Assembly: GCF_018785245.1 (NCBI RefSeq)
Contig: NZ_WQPL01000025.1
Location: 1 to 39,611 of the forward strand
Length of the DNA: 39,611 nucleotides
Direction: 5' to 3'
From: Collinsella aerofaciens
GTDB lineage: Bacteria > Actinomycetota > Coriobacteriia > Coriobacteriales > Coriobacteriaceae
Of this stretch, positions 7,969 to 16,508 are shown in pieces. Made by a program: the position numbers and the translations under genes. Position 1 is the stretch's first letter. The number at the start of each line of letters is the position of its first letter. The notes under the pieces are model-generated. The model worked only from the letters and a program-made list of their open reading frames with translations. It made no database searches and was not told the DNA's origin.

Positions 7969-9108
7969 TCACTTCACGTCAAATTCCACGCGATCGAGCT
8001 CGGGCACATTGAGGTCGATGAGCTTGCGAGCGGCGTGGCGGTCGTGCGCCCCGAGCGCCTCGCTTGTCGTCACATGGGCGACAATCTCGCGCTCGACGAT
8101 GCCCTCTTCCTCGCCTTCGGTAGCCGAGGTCTCGACGGCGACGGTGTAGTCCTTAAAGCCCGGTAGCACCGCCGCAAGCTCGCGCGTGGTTTCGGTGACG
8201 CCGTAGCCGTCCTGCACGCCGGCCTGCGCCGAGCAAATGGAACCCGCCGTCATAACGATGCAGGGGATGGCAAAGACTACCGTGCCCACAATGATGCGGC
8301 GGCGCACCTTGCGTGATAGCTCGTCGACCTCGGCATCTTCCTCGGCAGTTACAATGCCGTCGCCGTTCAGGTCGCGCTTGAGCGGCACGCGCAAAAGAAG
8401 CAGAACGGCTTCGGCAGCCAGCGCGATAAAGACCACGTTGATGCCAAACTCATAAAGCGCCGAGAGAAACAATGACCCGCTTGCGATGGCGATGCCATAG
8501 CCCGCCGCGCACAGGGGCGGCATGAGCGCAGTCGCCACGGCCACGCCGGCGATGAGCGTGGCGGGTTCCTGGTCGCGCGAGTTGCCCAGGCCACCCGCAA
8601 AGCCGCCCGCGAGCGCGACGGCAAGGTCCCACACAGTCGGTGTCGAATTGTCGATGATGGCGGCCGTGGTGGTGCCAAGGGGCGAGAGCTTAAAGTACAA
8701 CGTGGACGTGACCAGGCAAAAGGCCATCTGTAGAGCCAAGCTCGCGACGGCCTCAAGGGTGATCTCGCGGTCGAGCGTGGCGATGCCGTATGCCATGGCA
8801 AGGACCGAGCCCATGAGCGGGCAGATGAGCATGGCGCCTACAATGGCGATATCCGAGTCGATATCGAGGCCGATGCTCGCGATCAACATGGCAATGATCA
8901 AGATGCATAAGTGTGAGCCAGTCAGGCGCGCCCCGTTTACAAAGCGCTTGCGAATCACGTGATAGGGCGCGCGTCCCTCGCGAATGTTGAATGCCCGCTT
9001 TAGAAAGCGGCTTGCGTTCTCCATGGCCTCGCTGTGGGCGGGGCGGATGCCATGGCGCCGATGATGGCGCTCGCGCAGTCGCTTGAGCTGTTGTTTATCG
9101 AGTTCCAT
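7969..9108 (-). CDS. DUF389 family membrane protein with an EF-hand-like loop
   Basis: A 379-aa protein with a charged cytoplasmic head (about 1-60) and several hydrophobic segments including AMLICPLMGSVLAMAYG and VAVATALMPPLCAAGYG, the conserved core of the DUF389 (TIGR00341-like) family, whose function is not established. The start ATG is the complement of 9106-9108, supported by GAGGTGG just upstream; the open frame runs further 5' but without an RBS. Residues 246-257, DLNGDGIVTAEE, match a 12-residue EF-hand or dockerin-type calcium loop (acidic or Asn residues at 1, 3, 5 and Glu at 12) in a hydrophilic stretch after the main membrane block. One further membrane segment follows, then a soluble C-terminal domain. 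It stands alone between the OPT terminator and the AssT remnant. Confidence 0.85.
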   Translation of the reverse strand: MELDKQQLKRLRERHHRRHGIRPAHSEAMENASRFLKRAFNIREGRAPYHVIRKRFVNGARLTGSHLCILIIAMLIASIGLDIDSDIAIVGAMLICPLMGSVLAMAYGIATLDREITLEAVASLALQMAFCLVTSTLYFKLSPLGTTTAAIIDNSTPTVWDLAVALAGGFAGGLGNSRDQEPATLIAGVAVATALMPPLCAAGYGIAIASGSLFLSALYEFGINVVFIALAAEAVLLLLRVPLKRDLNGDGIVTAEEDAEVDELSRKVRRRIIVGTVVFAIPCIVMTAGSICSAQAGVQDGYGVTETTRELAAVLPGFKDYTVAVETSATEGEEEGIVEREIVAHVTTSEALGAHDRHAARKLIDLNVPELDRVEFDVK

Positions 9109-9258
9109 GTCCACCTCGTTCTGACACGTGCCGCGTATCCCGCCCGTCGTCTTTACTCTACACCGCGTTGAGCAAGGTGTCAGACAGGGTTTGTTGACCT
9201 GGAAGTCAGGCCAATTGGCATGACTAAAAACGCCGTGAGGATCATAAGAGTCAAATAG

Positions 9259-9299
9259 ACAAAAAAGCGCGGGGCCGGATGGTCTCCGACCCCGCGCTC
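9259..9299 (-). terminator. Intrinsic terminator of the OPT transporter gene
   Basis: On the minus strand a GC-rich stem (GCGCGGGGTCGGAG pairing with CCGGCCCCGCGC, with a mismatch) is followed by six T residues. It lies just after the stop codon of the OPT gene. Confidence 0.85.
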
Positions 9300-9323
9300 T
9301 GCACGGGTGCGTTGTTATTGGGT

Positions 9324-11027
9324 TTAGCCCAGCAGGCTCAGGCCAACAGAGACAAACGCCAGGATAACGCCGACGATAGACTCGCCGCCCAGCAGGCCGC
9401 TGGCGACAACCAGGCCCTGCTCCTGGAAGGCGGCGTCCTTGGCGGCCTTTTCCTCGTCCGAAAGACCGGCCTCGGCGTCGCGGTGAGCGGCCCACTTGTC
9501 GTAGGCGAGTTTGACGCAGGAGCCCAAGAAAGCCGTGAGCGACATATAGAACGGCAGGTACACGCCCAAGCCGATCATCATGGCCGGAATGCCGAGCCAG
9601 TACATGACGATGCCGGCGATAAAGCCGCCTGCGAACCACGGCACGCTCGGGATGCCCGAGACCATGGTGGCGACCACGCTTGCCTGCGCGGCAACGAAGC
9701 TCTTGTCGGGACCAAAGGCGTCCGGACCATAGGCGGTGACGAGCGCGACCATGACGGCGGCGGCGACCAGGGCGCCCACGATGCCGCCAATGGCCTGGCC
9801 GACCCACTGCGCGCGCGGGTTGGTGCCCAGCACGGCGCCGGCCTTGAAGTCGTTCATGACGTCGCCCGCAAGGCCGCACGCTACGGCCACGATGCCGGCG
9901 ATAAAGAACAGCTTGACCTGAGCGAGCTGCGCGAAGGCGGCAACGATGAGCATGACGATGAGGCCGAAGATCTCCATGGGGTCGATGCCCGTCTGGCCGC
10001 AGCTCTGCGCGCTCATGATGGTGGTGACAAAGGTGAACAGCGTGACGATGACGGCCGGAACGGGGCCAAGGTCGAGCACGATGGCGATGATCACGGCGAT
10101 GGCGGCAGCGCCCAGGCCGATGATACCGGCGTCGAGCTTAAGGGAGCCCGAGATGAGCGACTGCTCGTCGGTGTCGGTGGAGCTGTCGGCGGCGAGGCCA
10201 CGGACGATACCGGCGACCTGCGGCAGGATATCCTTAAGGACGACGGCGACGCCAAAGCCCATCATAAGGCCCATACCCAGGGACTTAACAATGCCCTGTG
10301 CGGTCATAACGTCAAACAGACCGGCAGCGGTGCCGCCGACGATGATGCCAAAATTGCCCAGCAGCGCGCCGGCAAACCAGAACGCGACGGGGGCGAAGCC
10401 CACCAAAAAGCCGATGGACAGCAACATGGGCGAGTTGTAGATGGCAAAGGTCACGCCGGGGATATTGAGCGTGCAAAGCATGCTGGGCACCACGCCCAGG
10501 GCGTCGCGCAGCACGCTGTAGATGCCGGCGATGGCCATGGAGCCAAAGAGCTGCTTGCCGGTCTTGCCGCCGGCCTCGGTCGCACGCAGGGTCTGAGCCG
10601 CGGCGTTGCCGGTGGGGAACTCAAGTGCGGCGTCCACGATAAAGTGACGGTGGATGAGCGCTGTCGCCAGAAGGCCCAAGATGGTGCCGGCGAGCGCCAC
10701 GATAAACATGTCGAGCCAGCTGATCTGGTCGGCATAGCCCAGCATCCAGGCGCCCGGGATGGTAAACGCCAGGCCGCCGGCGACCATGGCGCCCGCGGAC
10801 ATGATGGTGTGGGTAACGTTGGCCTCGTTGAGGCTGGCGTTGCCCATGAGCTTCAGGAAGAACAGCGAGATGACGGCAGCGAAAATGATCGGCCAGGGGA
10901 GGGCGCCCATCTTGAGGGCCGTGTAGGCCGAGCTTGCCGTGATGATCACGCAGCCAAGGACGCCGATGACGACGCCGCGCAGCGTGAGTTGCCCGCGCAT
11001 CGAAGCACGGTTCGAGGGATTGCTCAT
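9324..11027 (-). CDS. OPT family oligopeptide transporter
   Basis: A 567-aa integral membrane protein, hydrophobic over almost its full length with roughly 14 membrane segments. It carries family motifs such as EFPTGNAAAQTLRA (about 135-150) and the later SCGQTGIDPMEIFG. The OPT superfamily moves small peptides or metal chelates by proton coupling; bacterial members of this type (TIGR00733-like) are usually annotated as oligopeptide transporters, and the real substrate is unknown. The start ATG is preceded by AAAGGAG on the minus strand. The C-terminal hydrophilic loop with AAHRDAEAGLSDEEKAAKD is followed by a last membrane helix. It is transcribed divergently from the pantothenate kinase gene and ends at a strong terminator. 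Confidence 0.9.
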   Translation of the reverse strand: MSNPSNRASMRGQLTLRGVVIGVLGCVIITASSAYTALKMGALPWPIIFAAVISLFFLKLMGNASLNEANVTHTIMSAGAMVAGGLAFTIPGAWMLGYADQISWLDMFIVALAGTILGLLATALIHRHFIVDAALEFPTGNAAAQTLRATEAGGKTGKQLFGSMAIAGIYSVLRDALGVVPSMLCTLNIPGVTFAIYNSPMLLSIGFLVGFAPVAFWFAGALLGNFGIIVGGTAAGLFDVMTAQGIVKSLGMGLMMGFGVAVVLKDILPQVAGIVRGLAADSSTDTDEQSLISGSLKLDAGIIGLGAAAIAVIIAIVLDLGPVPAVIVTLFTFVTTIMSAQSCGQTGIDPMEIFGLIVMLIVAAFAQLAQVKLFFIAGIVAVACGLAGDVMNDFKAGAVLGTNPRAQWVGQAIGGIVGALVAAAVMVALVTAYGPDAFGPDKSFVAAQASVVATMVSGIPSVPWFAGGFIAGIVMYWLGIPAMMIGLGVYLPFYMSLTAFLGSCVKLAYDKWAAHRDAEAGLSDEEKAAKDAAFQEQGLVVASGLLGGESIVGVILAFVSVGLSLLG

Positions 11028-11202
11028 ATAGAACTCCTTTGCGTATATCCGCTTCCCCCGGGAGCGCCGTTACGGATACGGCGCGGGAAGTCGGGTTACC
11101 AAGGGTCGCCGCGTGAGCTCGCAAACGACCGCGCACCAGTATAGCCGCAAGCTAGTCATTTTGGGACGGGGCTATTTTAGCTACCCCTGTTTGCCGGAGG
11201 GA

Positions 11203-11208
11203 TATACT
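11203..11208 (+). promoter_or_regulatory. Candidate -10 element (TATACT) of coaX
   Basis: TATACT fits the -10 consensus at five of six positions and would start transcription about 22 nt before the coaX ATG. No good -35 hexamer is present at 16-18 bp. The upstream stretch 11150-11182 carries a GGGACGGGGCT core inside a weak inverted repeat. Confidence 0.4.
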
Positions 11209-11235
11209 GCTGGGCAGACGAAAGGAGCGCCGACG

Positions 11236-12087
11236 ATGCTTGATGGGTGCGCATATATATTGACGGTCGACGTGGGCAACACGTCCATTCGCTTTGGCCT
11301 GTTTGCCGAGGATTCGGCCGCGGCACAGGAATGCCCGCTTGCGACGTGCGAGATCACGACGCCGTCGAGCATCACAGCCGACGAGGCGCGCATGCGTCTC
11401 GTGCAGGTCATGGCTGCACTGGCGGCCGATGCGGGCATGCCGGGCGCGCTTGTGCCCGCGGCTGCTGTGCTGAGCTGCGTGGTCCCGGCGCTCGAGCGCC
11501 CGTGGAAGGCGGCGCTTTCCCGTACCTGCACGGGGCGCGTGCTCACGGTGGGGCCGGGACTTAAGACCGGCATGCCCGTGCACTACGACGATCCGGCCGA
11601 GATCGGCCCCGACCGCATCGCCGATGCCGTGGCGGCCCGCGCCGTCTACGGCTCGCCGTGCATTGTGATCGACCTGGGCACGACGACCAATATCGAGGTG
11701 ATTGACGCGCACGGCACCTTTGTCGGCGGCGTCATCGCGCCCGGTCTGGCGCTCGGCGCCCGCTCGCTTTCGGCGGCAGCAGCGCGCCTACCCCAGGTTG
11801 AGCCCTCGGCGCCGACACACGTCATCGGCCGCAACACGCGCGAGGCCATGCGCTCGGGCGTGGTTCTGGGCGAGGTGGCCCGCATCGACGGCATGCTCGA
11901 CATGGTGCTCGCCGAGATGCGCGCGACCAAGGCCGCGGGGGAGGGCGATGTGCCCATCGTCATTACCGGTGACGATGCCAAGGCGCTTGCGGCGCTGGTC
12001 GGCCATAGCCTGACGGTCGACGATGCGCTGACGCTGCGGGGTCTCGCCGAGCTCTACCACATCAACCAAAAGCCCCGTCGCGCGTAG
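11236..12087 (+). CDS. coaX: Type III pantothenate kinase
   Basis: A 283-aa cytoplasmic kinase that phosphorylates pantothenate, the first step of coenzyme A synthesis. It has the ASKHA-type phosphate loop VDVGNTSIRFG (residues 11-21), the GPDR motif (124-127) with the likely catalytic Asp126, and the second phosphate motif IDLGTTTNIEV, where many relatives have DxGTAT. GGVIAPGL follows as expected. The start ATG 11236 was chosen over upstream in-frame starts because AAAGGAGCG (11221-11229) precedes it. It is followed closely by the dCMP deaminase gene, though that gene has its own -10-like element. Confidence 0.92.
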   Translation: MLDGCAYILTVDVGNTSIRFGLFAEDSAAAQECPLATCEITTPSSITADEARMRLVQVMAALAADAGMPGALVPAAAVLSCVVPALERPWKAALSRTCTGRVLTVGPGLKTGMPVHYDDPAEIGPDRIADAVAARAVYGSPCIVIDLGTTTNIEVIDAHGTFVGGVIAPGLALGARSLSAAAARLPQVEPSAPTHVIGRNTREAMRSGVVLGEVARIDGMLDMVLAEMRATKAAGEGDVPIVITGDDAKALAALVGHSLTVDDALTLRGLAELYHINQKPRRA

Positions 12088-12130
12088 CGATGGGGGCGAT
12101 GGGACAAAAACGTCTCCACCTTCCACCTGC

Positions 12131-12136
12131 TACAAT
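12131..12136 (+). promoter_or_regulatory. Candidate -10 element (TACAAT) of the dCMP deaminase gene
   Basis: TACAAT lies 35 bp before the ATG, leaving a short leader with the RBS. The -35 region is poor, so it may simply be an A/T-rich spot; cotranscription with coaX is also possible. Confidence 0.35.
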
Positions 12137-12170
12137 GGGTCAAACTATTGCGATTTCGGAGGTGTCTGCC

Positions 12171-12695
12171 ATGTCGGACGATCTTCATCAAACCGCGTCG
12201 GGCAAGCGCCGCGACGTCATTAGCTGGGATGAGTTCTTTATGAGCGTGGCCATCGCCGCGCAGCGCCGCAGCAAGGACCCCAACACGCAGGTGGGCGCGT
12301 GCATCGCCAACACCAACCACCGCATCCTTTCGGTGGGCTACAACGGTACGCCCTCGGCGCTCAACGACGACTTTTTCCCGTGGGGCACGAGCGACGACCC
12401 GTTGCAGGATAAGCACAACTACGTGGTGCATGCCGAGGCCAACGCCGTGCTCAACTACCGCGGCTCGCTCAAAGACCTTGAGGGTTCCACGGTCTACGTC
12501 ACGCTGTTCCCGTGCCACGACTGCGCCAAGATCCTGGCGCAGGTGGGCGTGGGCGAGGTCGTCTACCTGGACAACAAGTATGCCGATACCGACGACGGCC
12601 GTATCAGCCGCCGCATTCTCGACTCCTGCGGCATCAGCTACCGCCAGGTCATCGTCGATGTTCAGATTGGTACCGGGGGACAGGCTCAGCAGTGA
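12171..12695 (+). CDS. dCMP/cytidine deaminase family protein (ComEB-like)
   Basis: A 174-aa zinc hydrolase, most like deoxycytidylate deaminase, which converts dCMP to dUMP for thymidylate synthesis. The zinc-binding and catalytic motifs are complete: HAEANAVLN with His88 and Glu90, and PCHDC with Cys115 and Cys118. The N-terminal SWDEFFMSVAIAAQRRSKDPNTQVGA is typical of the dCMP deaminase group. The start ATG 12171 is supported by CGGAGGTG six bases upstream; an in-frame ATG at 12090 has no RBS. The short Gln-rich tail GTGGQAQQ is not part of the fold. Confidence 0.88.
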   Translation: MSDDLHQTASGKRRDVISWDEFFMSVAIAAQRRSKDPNTQVGACIANTNHRILSVGYNGTPSALNDDFFPWGTSDDPLQDKHNYVVHAEANAVLNYRGSLKDLEGSTVYVTLFPCHDCAKILAQVGVGEVVYLDNKYADTDDGRISRRILDSCGISYRQVIVDVQIGTGGQAQQ

Positions 12696-12828
12696 TATGC
12701 GTTGTCGCCATCTGACGACGAATGCAGTTCAAAGAGCCCCGTCCCAAATTGACTACTCGTGAAAGTCGCGTCTGCGCGCATGGACGGCTCGTGAGCGGGT
12801 ACATGGCTGTAGTAACATAGCTTCTGTC

Positions 12829-12844
12829 CGCGGGCGTGCCCGCG
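12829..12844. other. Small GC hairpin before the NifU-like gene
   Basis: CGCGGGC and GCCCGCG pair around a two-base loop, followed by TTATTG. It could be a weak terminator of the dCMP deaminase transcript or part of the leader of the next gene. Upstream at 12725-12755 a decayed inverted repeat contains the core AGCCCCGTCCCAAA. Confidence 0.35.
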
Positions 12845-12866
12845 TTATTGTGAGAAAGGAGCCCCT

Positions 12867-13145
12867 GTGGCTGTTAACGAAGAGCTGCTTAAGAAGGTTC
12901 TTGAAGAGATCCGCCCCAACCTGCAGGCCGACGGCGGCGATATGGAGTATGTGGGCGTCGACGACGAGGGCGTCGTCAAGCTGGAGCTGCAGGGCGCCTG
13001 CGCCGGCTGCCCCATGAGCTCGCTAACCCTTTCCATGGGTATCGAGCGCATCCTGAAGGAGCATGTGCCCGGCGTTACCCGCGTTGAGCAGGTCAATGCT
13101 TCCGGCGAGGCAGAGGACCTGTACGACGAGTACGCGCCGTTCTAA
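12867..13145 (+). CDS. NifU C-terminal domain Fe-S scaffold/carrier protein
   Basis: A 92-aa protein consisting of a NifU C-terminal domain only. Such proteins (Nfu type) bind a [4Fe-4S] or [2Fe-2S] cluster through a CxxC motif at a dimer interface and pass it to target enzymes. The motif here is GACAGCPMSS, preceded by the family pattern VLEEIRPNLQADGGDMEYVGV. The start is GTG at 12867, with GAAAGGAG nine bases upstream. The C-terminal 12 residues are acidic. It appears to have its own transcription unit. Many enzymes of an anaerobe, including the dehydratase-like fusion in this window, would need Fe-S clusters, but a specific client cannot be inferred. Confidence 0.9.
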   Translation: MAVNEELLKKVLEEIRPNLQADGGDMEYVGVDDEGVVKLELQGACAGCPMSSLTLSMGIERILKEHVPGVTRVEQVNASGEAEDLYDEYAPF

Positions 13146-13194
13146 GATGCGAAAGCTGCGGACGGTACGCTCCGCATAGACGTTACGTCCAAAT

Positions 13195-13230
13195 ATGCGG
13201 CTGCGAGCGTAAGGCCCGCGGCCGCATTTG
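13195..13230 (+). terminator. Probable weak terminator/hairpin between nfu and lgt
   Basis: ATGCGGC (13195-13201) and GCCGCAT (13221-13227) flank a GC-rich loop and are followed by TTTGT. It lies 50 bp after the Nfu stop and 25 bp before the lgt start. Confidence 0.4.
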
Positions 13231-13254
13231 TATGTAGGGAGCAGGGGGATCGAT

Positions 13255-14076
13255 ATGCTCAACGACCTCTACCATATGCTTGATCCCGTCGCAATCTCGG
13301 CGGGCCCCATCACCATCTACTGGTACGGCCTGGCCTACGTGGTCGGCGCTCTGCTCACGGCGGTCGTTATGTACCGCACGCAGCGTCGTTGGGGCTTCGA
13401 CATTACGATTGATGACCTGACGAGCGTCGTGGTCGGCGCGGTCTTTGGTCTCATCATCGGCGCGCGCCTGTTCTACGTCGTCTTTTACGGCGATGGCTAC
13501 TATTGGACTCACCCGCTCGAGATCTTTGCCACCAACGAGGGCGGCATGAGCTTCCACGGTGGCCTGGTGGGCGGCATCTTGGGCGGCATCATCGTGTGCC
13601 GCATGTACAAGCTCGACGCCTGGACTTTGGCAGACCTCGCGGTCATCGGTGCTCCGCTGGCCCTGTGCCTGGGGCGCTGCGCCAACTTTGTCAACGGCGA
13701 GCTGTGGGGCAAGCCGACCGATCTGCCCTGGGGCGTGATCTTTGGCGGCACCGCGGGCGATATGCCGCGCCATCCCTCCCAGCTCTACGAGGCGTTTCTT
13801 GAGGGCATCGTGCTCTTTTGCATCCTGCAGGTGCTCAGCCGCAAAAAGCCGCTATTGCCCCAGGGTACGTTTATGGGCGTCTTTGTGATGGGCTACGGCA
13901 TCGTTCGCTTTTTGATTGAGTTTGTGCGCGTGCCCGATGCGCAGCTGGGCTATCTGCTGGGCGGCGTCATCACCATGGGTCAGCTGCTGAGCCTGCCGCT
14001 CGTAATCGCGGGCCTGGCGCTCATCATCTTCGCCCGACACCGCAACCAGCCCCAGCGCGTCTACCTGGACGCCTAA
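13255..14076 (+). CDS. lgt: Prolipoprotein diacylglyceryl transferase
   Basis: A 273-aa polytopic membrane enzyme that transfers diacylglycerol from phosphatidylglycerol to the lipobox cysteine of prolipoproteins, the first step of lipoprotein maturation. Conserved elements: SFHGGLVGG with His101, the signature GRCANFVNGELWG (140-152) with Arg141, and RHPSQLYEA further on. About seven membrane segments are visible. The start ATG 13255 follows GGGAGCAGGGGG, whereas the in-frame ATG 27 bases earlier precedes that RBS-like stretch and is less likely. The short C-terminal tail ends RVYLDA. The gene is followed within 10 bp by a perfect palindrome that may end its transcript. Confidence 0.95.
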   Translation: MLNDLYHMLDPVAISAGPITIYWYGLAYVVGALLTAVVMYRTQRRWGFDITIDDLTSVVVGAVFGLIIGARLFYVVFYGDGYYWTHPLEIFATNEGGMSFHGGLVGGILGGIIVCRMYKLDAWTLADLAVIGAPLALCLGRCANFVNGELWGKPTDLPWGVIFGGTAGDMPRHPSQLYEAFLEGIVLFCILQVLSRKKPLLPQGTFMGVFVMGYGIVRFLIEFVRVPDAQLGYLLGGVITMGQLLSLPLVIAGLALIIFARHRNQPQRVYLDA

Positions 14077-14084
14077 CCACCAAA

Positions 14085-14119
14085 ACCACCACAAAGGGGA
14101 CAGGCACCTTTGTGGTGGT
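14085..14119. repeat. Palindromic intergenic repeat with GGGGACAGG core
   Basis: Arms ACCACCACAAAGG (14085-14097) and CCTTTGTGGTGGT (14107-14119) are exactly complementary around the loop GGACAGGCA. Just after lgt. The segment CAAAGGGGACAGG is identical to that in the palindrome at 16345, whose outer stem differs. Confidence 0.85.
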
Positions 14120-14159
14120 CTTGCCGAGTTTGATAGGTTTCTAGAAAGGCTTTCGGACT

Positions 14160-16343
14160 GTGAAGGATTCCGACCTCTCCACAACGGCTGCGCGCGACGC
14201 TGCCCGCATCGTCTGGTTTAAGCGCTACCCCGCCAAGCAGACGCTCATCGCATTTTTGCTCGCGCTGTTGGCGACCACGGCGTTTTCCATCGATCCCGCC
14301 CCGGTGTCGAGCAACGCAGTCTTGGCAATTGACCCCAAAGCCTCGGGCATGCTGTACGTGTGCTACGAGGTGCTCCTCTCGTTTGCCGGCCATACCGACG
14401 CGGTCATGCTGCTTGCGCTTGCCTGCCTGCTCACGCTGCCGTTTCGCTACGTATTCTTTGGCCGCGGCGACGCCTGGCGTCCCTCGGTGATCCTTCCGTC
14501 GCTGTTCTTTGCCGTCTGCATGGTGTTTGGCCGCAGCTACGACCTCACCGATTCGGCCGAGATCGTGCTCGGCGACAAGGCCCGCATTATCTGTGCCTGG
14601 ATAGGCGGTGCGGGCTGGATGCTCTTGGCGGTCGTTGCCTTCTATCTGGCTTTTGAGTGTCTAGATTGGCTGAGCTCTCGGCGCATTCCGTTTTCTGAAG
14701 CGCACTTTGGCCGCGTATGGCGTGTGGCTCACGCCGTGCTCTCGGTCCATCCCTTTGCCGGGCCCTTCCTGGTGCTTATGGTCGCCTGGGCGCCCACGCT
14801 CATCGCTTCGCTGCCCGGCCTTTTTATGGGAGATACGGGTGCGCAGATTCGCCAGTGGTTCAACTACCCCAACGGCACGAGTGACTACCTGCGTCTGCTC
14901 AATCCCAATGTGCTGCTCAACGGACATCACCCCGTGGTGCATACGGCTATCATCGGTTCGTGCGTCCAGCTGGGGCTTTCACTGTTCAACAGCGCCAACG
15001 CAGGTCTTGCCATCTACACCTGCGCTCAGTTCGTCATTACGGCCGCCTGCATGGCCTATTCCATCTCGTCGCTGCGCAAGCTGGGCGTGAGCCTGCCGGT
15101 CCGCGGCGTAATCCTGCTGTTCTTTGTGTTTATGCCCATGTTCTCCAACTACGCGGCCTTGCTTACCAAAGACGTGCTGTTTGCCGACGCGTTTTTGGTG
15201 CTGTTGGTGCAGACCGTGAAGCTCGTGGCCTGCGGCCTGCCCCGTCGCGATGCCAATGTCGAGCGTGCAGGCGAACAGAGGCCTGTGCTCTTTGCGCGCC
15301 ACGACTGGCTGCTGCTCGCTCTGGGCGCCATGGGTTCCACGTTTCTGCGCAATGGCGGCCTGGTGTTTCCCCTGGCGGCATGCGTGATCGCGGCGGCGTT
15401 TTGCGCGTGGGACGCGCATGTGGCTCGTCGTGCGGCCAAACAGGCTGGTGCTGCGCCTTCGGGCGCCATCCCGCGTTTCCGCTGGGTGGGCGTTCTTGCG
15501 GTGCTTGCGCTCTGTCTTGCCTCCAATATGTACTTCACCAAGGTCTTTATGCCGGCGCACGACATCACGCCTGGTTCCAAGCGCGAAATCCTCTCGATTC
15601 CGTTCCAGCAGACGGCTCGTTTCGTCCAAAAGCACGACGGCCTCAACTCGGGTGTCAACCCCACGGTTAAGGAGGACGGCACCATCGTGGAGGCTCCTTG
15701 CGACGGCTTGGTGACCGACGAAGAGCGTGCCGTGATCGACCGTGTGCTCAAGTACGAGAATCTGGGCCGCCGTTACAACCCGGATAAGTCGGACGCTGTC
15801 AAAAATTGCTTCAACGAGTACGCCTCGCAGGAGGACATCAAGGCCTATTTTGAGGTGTGGGCCCAGATGTTCAAAAAGGATCCCGAGTGCTATATCTCGG
15901 CGCTCATCAATAACTACTACGGCTACTTTTATCCGAGTGCCCGCGATGCGTGGGTCTACAGCACGGCGCGCAGTGCCGAGATTATGGCAAAGCCCGATAA
16001 CCTCAAGTACTTCGACTTCCATCCGGTCGATAGCAAGGTTGTGCGCTGGTGCGACCACCTGATCAACCTGTATCGCGTGGCGGTGCAGCGCATCCCGTTT
16101 ATCTCGCTCACCATGAGCTCGGCCACCTATGTGTGGATCATGATCGCCGTGGTGGTCTATCTGCTACGTCGTCATTCGTGGCGCGGGCTGGCCATTTGGG
16201 TGCCGCTGCTGGGCGTGCTCGCCGTGTGCCTGATCGGTCCCTGCAACGGCTCGACCTACATGCGCTACCTGTATCCGGTCATCGCCTGCATGCCCTTTGC
16301 CATCGGCGCCACCATCACCCGCAGCGACCTCCTCTGGTCCTAA
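14160..16343 (+). CDS. Large polytopic membrane protein, GT-C/DUF6020-like
   Basis: A 727-aa protein with about a dozen membrane segments and one large external region at about residues 455-630. The first large loop carries PGLFMGDTGAQIRQWFN followed about 40 residues later by HHPVVHTA; an Asp-containing first loop and a conserved His are reminiscent of GT-C glycosyltransferases that use polyprenyl-phosphate sugars, and the general plan fits DUF6020 proteins. The segment LLTKDVLFADAF is also typical of such proteins. The start is GTG 14160 with GAAAGG about 11 bases before, a rather long gap. The gene is monocistronic, between two palindromic repeats. A role in surface glycan or teichoic-acid decoration is plausible but unproven. 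Confidence 0.7.
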   Translation: MKDSDLSTTAARDAARIVWFKRYPAKQTLIAFLLALLATTAFSIDPAPVSSNAVLAIDPKASGMLYVCYEVLLSFAGHTDAVMLLALACLLTLPFRYVFFGRGDAWRPSVILPSLFFAVCMVFGRSYDLTDSAEIVLGDKARIICAWIGGAGWMLLAVVAFYLAFECLDWLSSRRIPFSEAHFGRVWRVAHAVLSVHPFAGPFLVLMVAWAPTLIASLPGLFMGDTGAQIRQWFNYPNGTSDYLRLLNPNVLLNGHHPVVHTAIIGSCVQLGLSLFNSANAGLAIYTCAQFVITAACMAYSISSLRKLGVSLPVRGVILLFFVFMPMFSNYAALLTKDVLFADAFLVLLVQTVKLVACGLPRRDANVERAGEQRPVLFARHDWLLLALGAMGSTFLRNGGLVFPLAACVIAAAFCAWDAHVARRAAKQAGAAPSGAIPRFRWVGVLAVLALCLASNMYFTKVFMPAHDITPGSKREILSIPFQQTARFVQKHDGLNSGVNPTVKEDGTIVEAPCDGLVTDEERAVIDRVLKYENLGRRYNPDKSDAVKNCFNEYASQEDIKAYFEVWAQMFKKDPECYISALINNYYGYFYPSARDAWVYSTARSAEIMAKPDNLKYFDFHPVDSKVVRWCDHLINLYRVAVQRIPFISLTMSSATYVWIMIAVVVYLLRRHSWRGLAIWVPLLGVLAVCLIGPCNGSTYMRYLYPVIACMPFAIGATITRSDLLWS

Positions 16344-16344
16344 T

Positions 16345-16377
16345 TTGGTGCAAAGGGGACAGGTTACTTTGCACCAA
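16345..16377. repeat. Palindromic intergenic repeat with GGGGACAGG core
   Basis: Arms TTGGTGCAAAG (16345-16355) and CTTTGCACCAA (16367-16377) pair perfectly around GGGACAGGTTA. It begins immediately after the stop codon of the DUF6020-like gene. It shares CAAAGGGGACAGG with the palindrome after lgt. Confidence 0.85.
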
Positions 16378-16384
16378 GGGGCTG

Positions 16385-16459
16385 TATCATCACGACGCCT
16401 TCATTTTGGGGTTTATCTCGCAGGCCAGTAGGTATATCATAACGACGTTTGTTTATATT
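16385..16459 (+). promoter_or_regulatory. Candidate yebC promoter region with a 13-bp direct repeat
   Basis: TATCATCACGACG (16385-16397) recurs as TATCATAACGACG (16435-16447), 50 bp apart with one change. TATATT at 16454-16459 is a fair -10 element; no matching -35 is evident. The repeats may be binding sites or chance. Confidence 0.3.
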
Positions 16460-16508
16460 GCCCGAGCATCTGCGCTGGGCTTTAGGTCGAAACCGATAGG
16501 AGACACGT

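Noticed and set aside
9279-11144. 621-codon plus-strand frame opposite the OPT transporter
   Set aside because: A shadow of the minus-strand OPT gene; very rich in Asp, His and Gly, as expected for an antisense frame of membrane protein codons.
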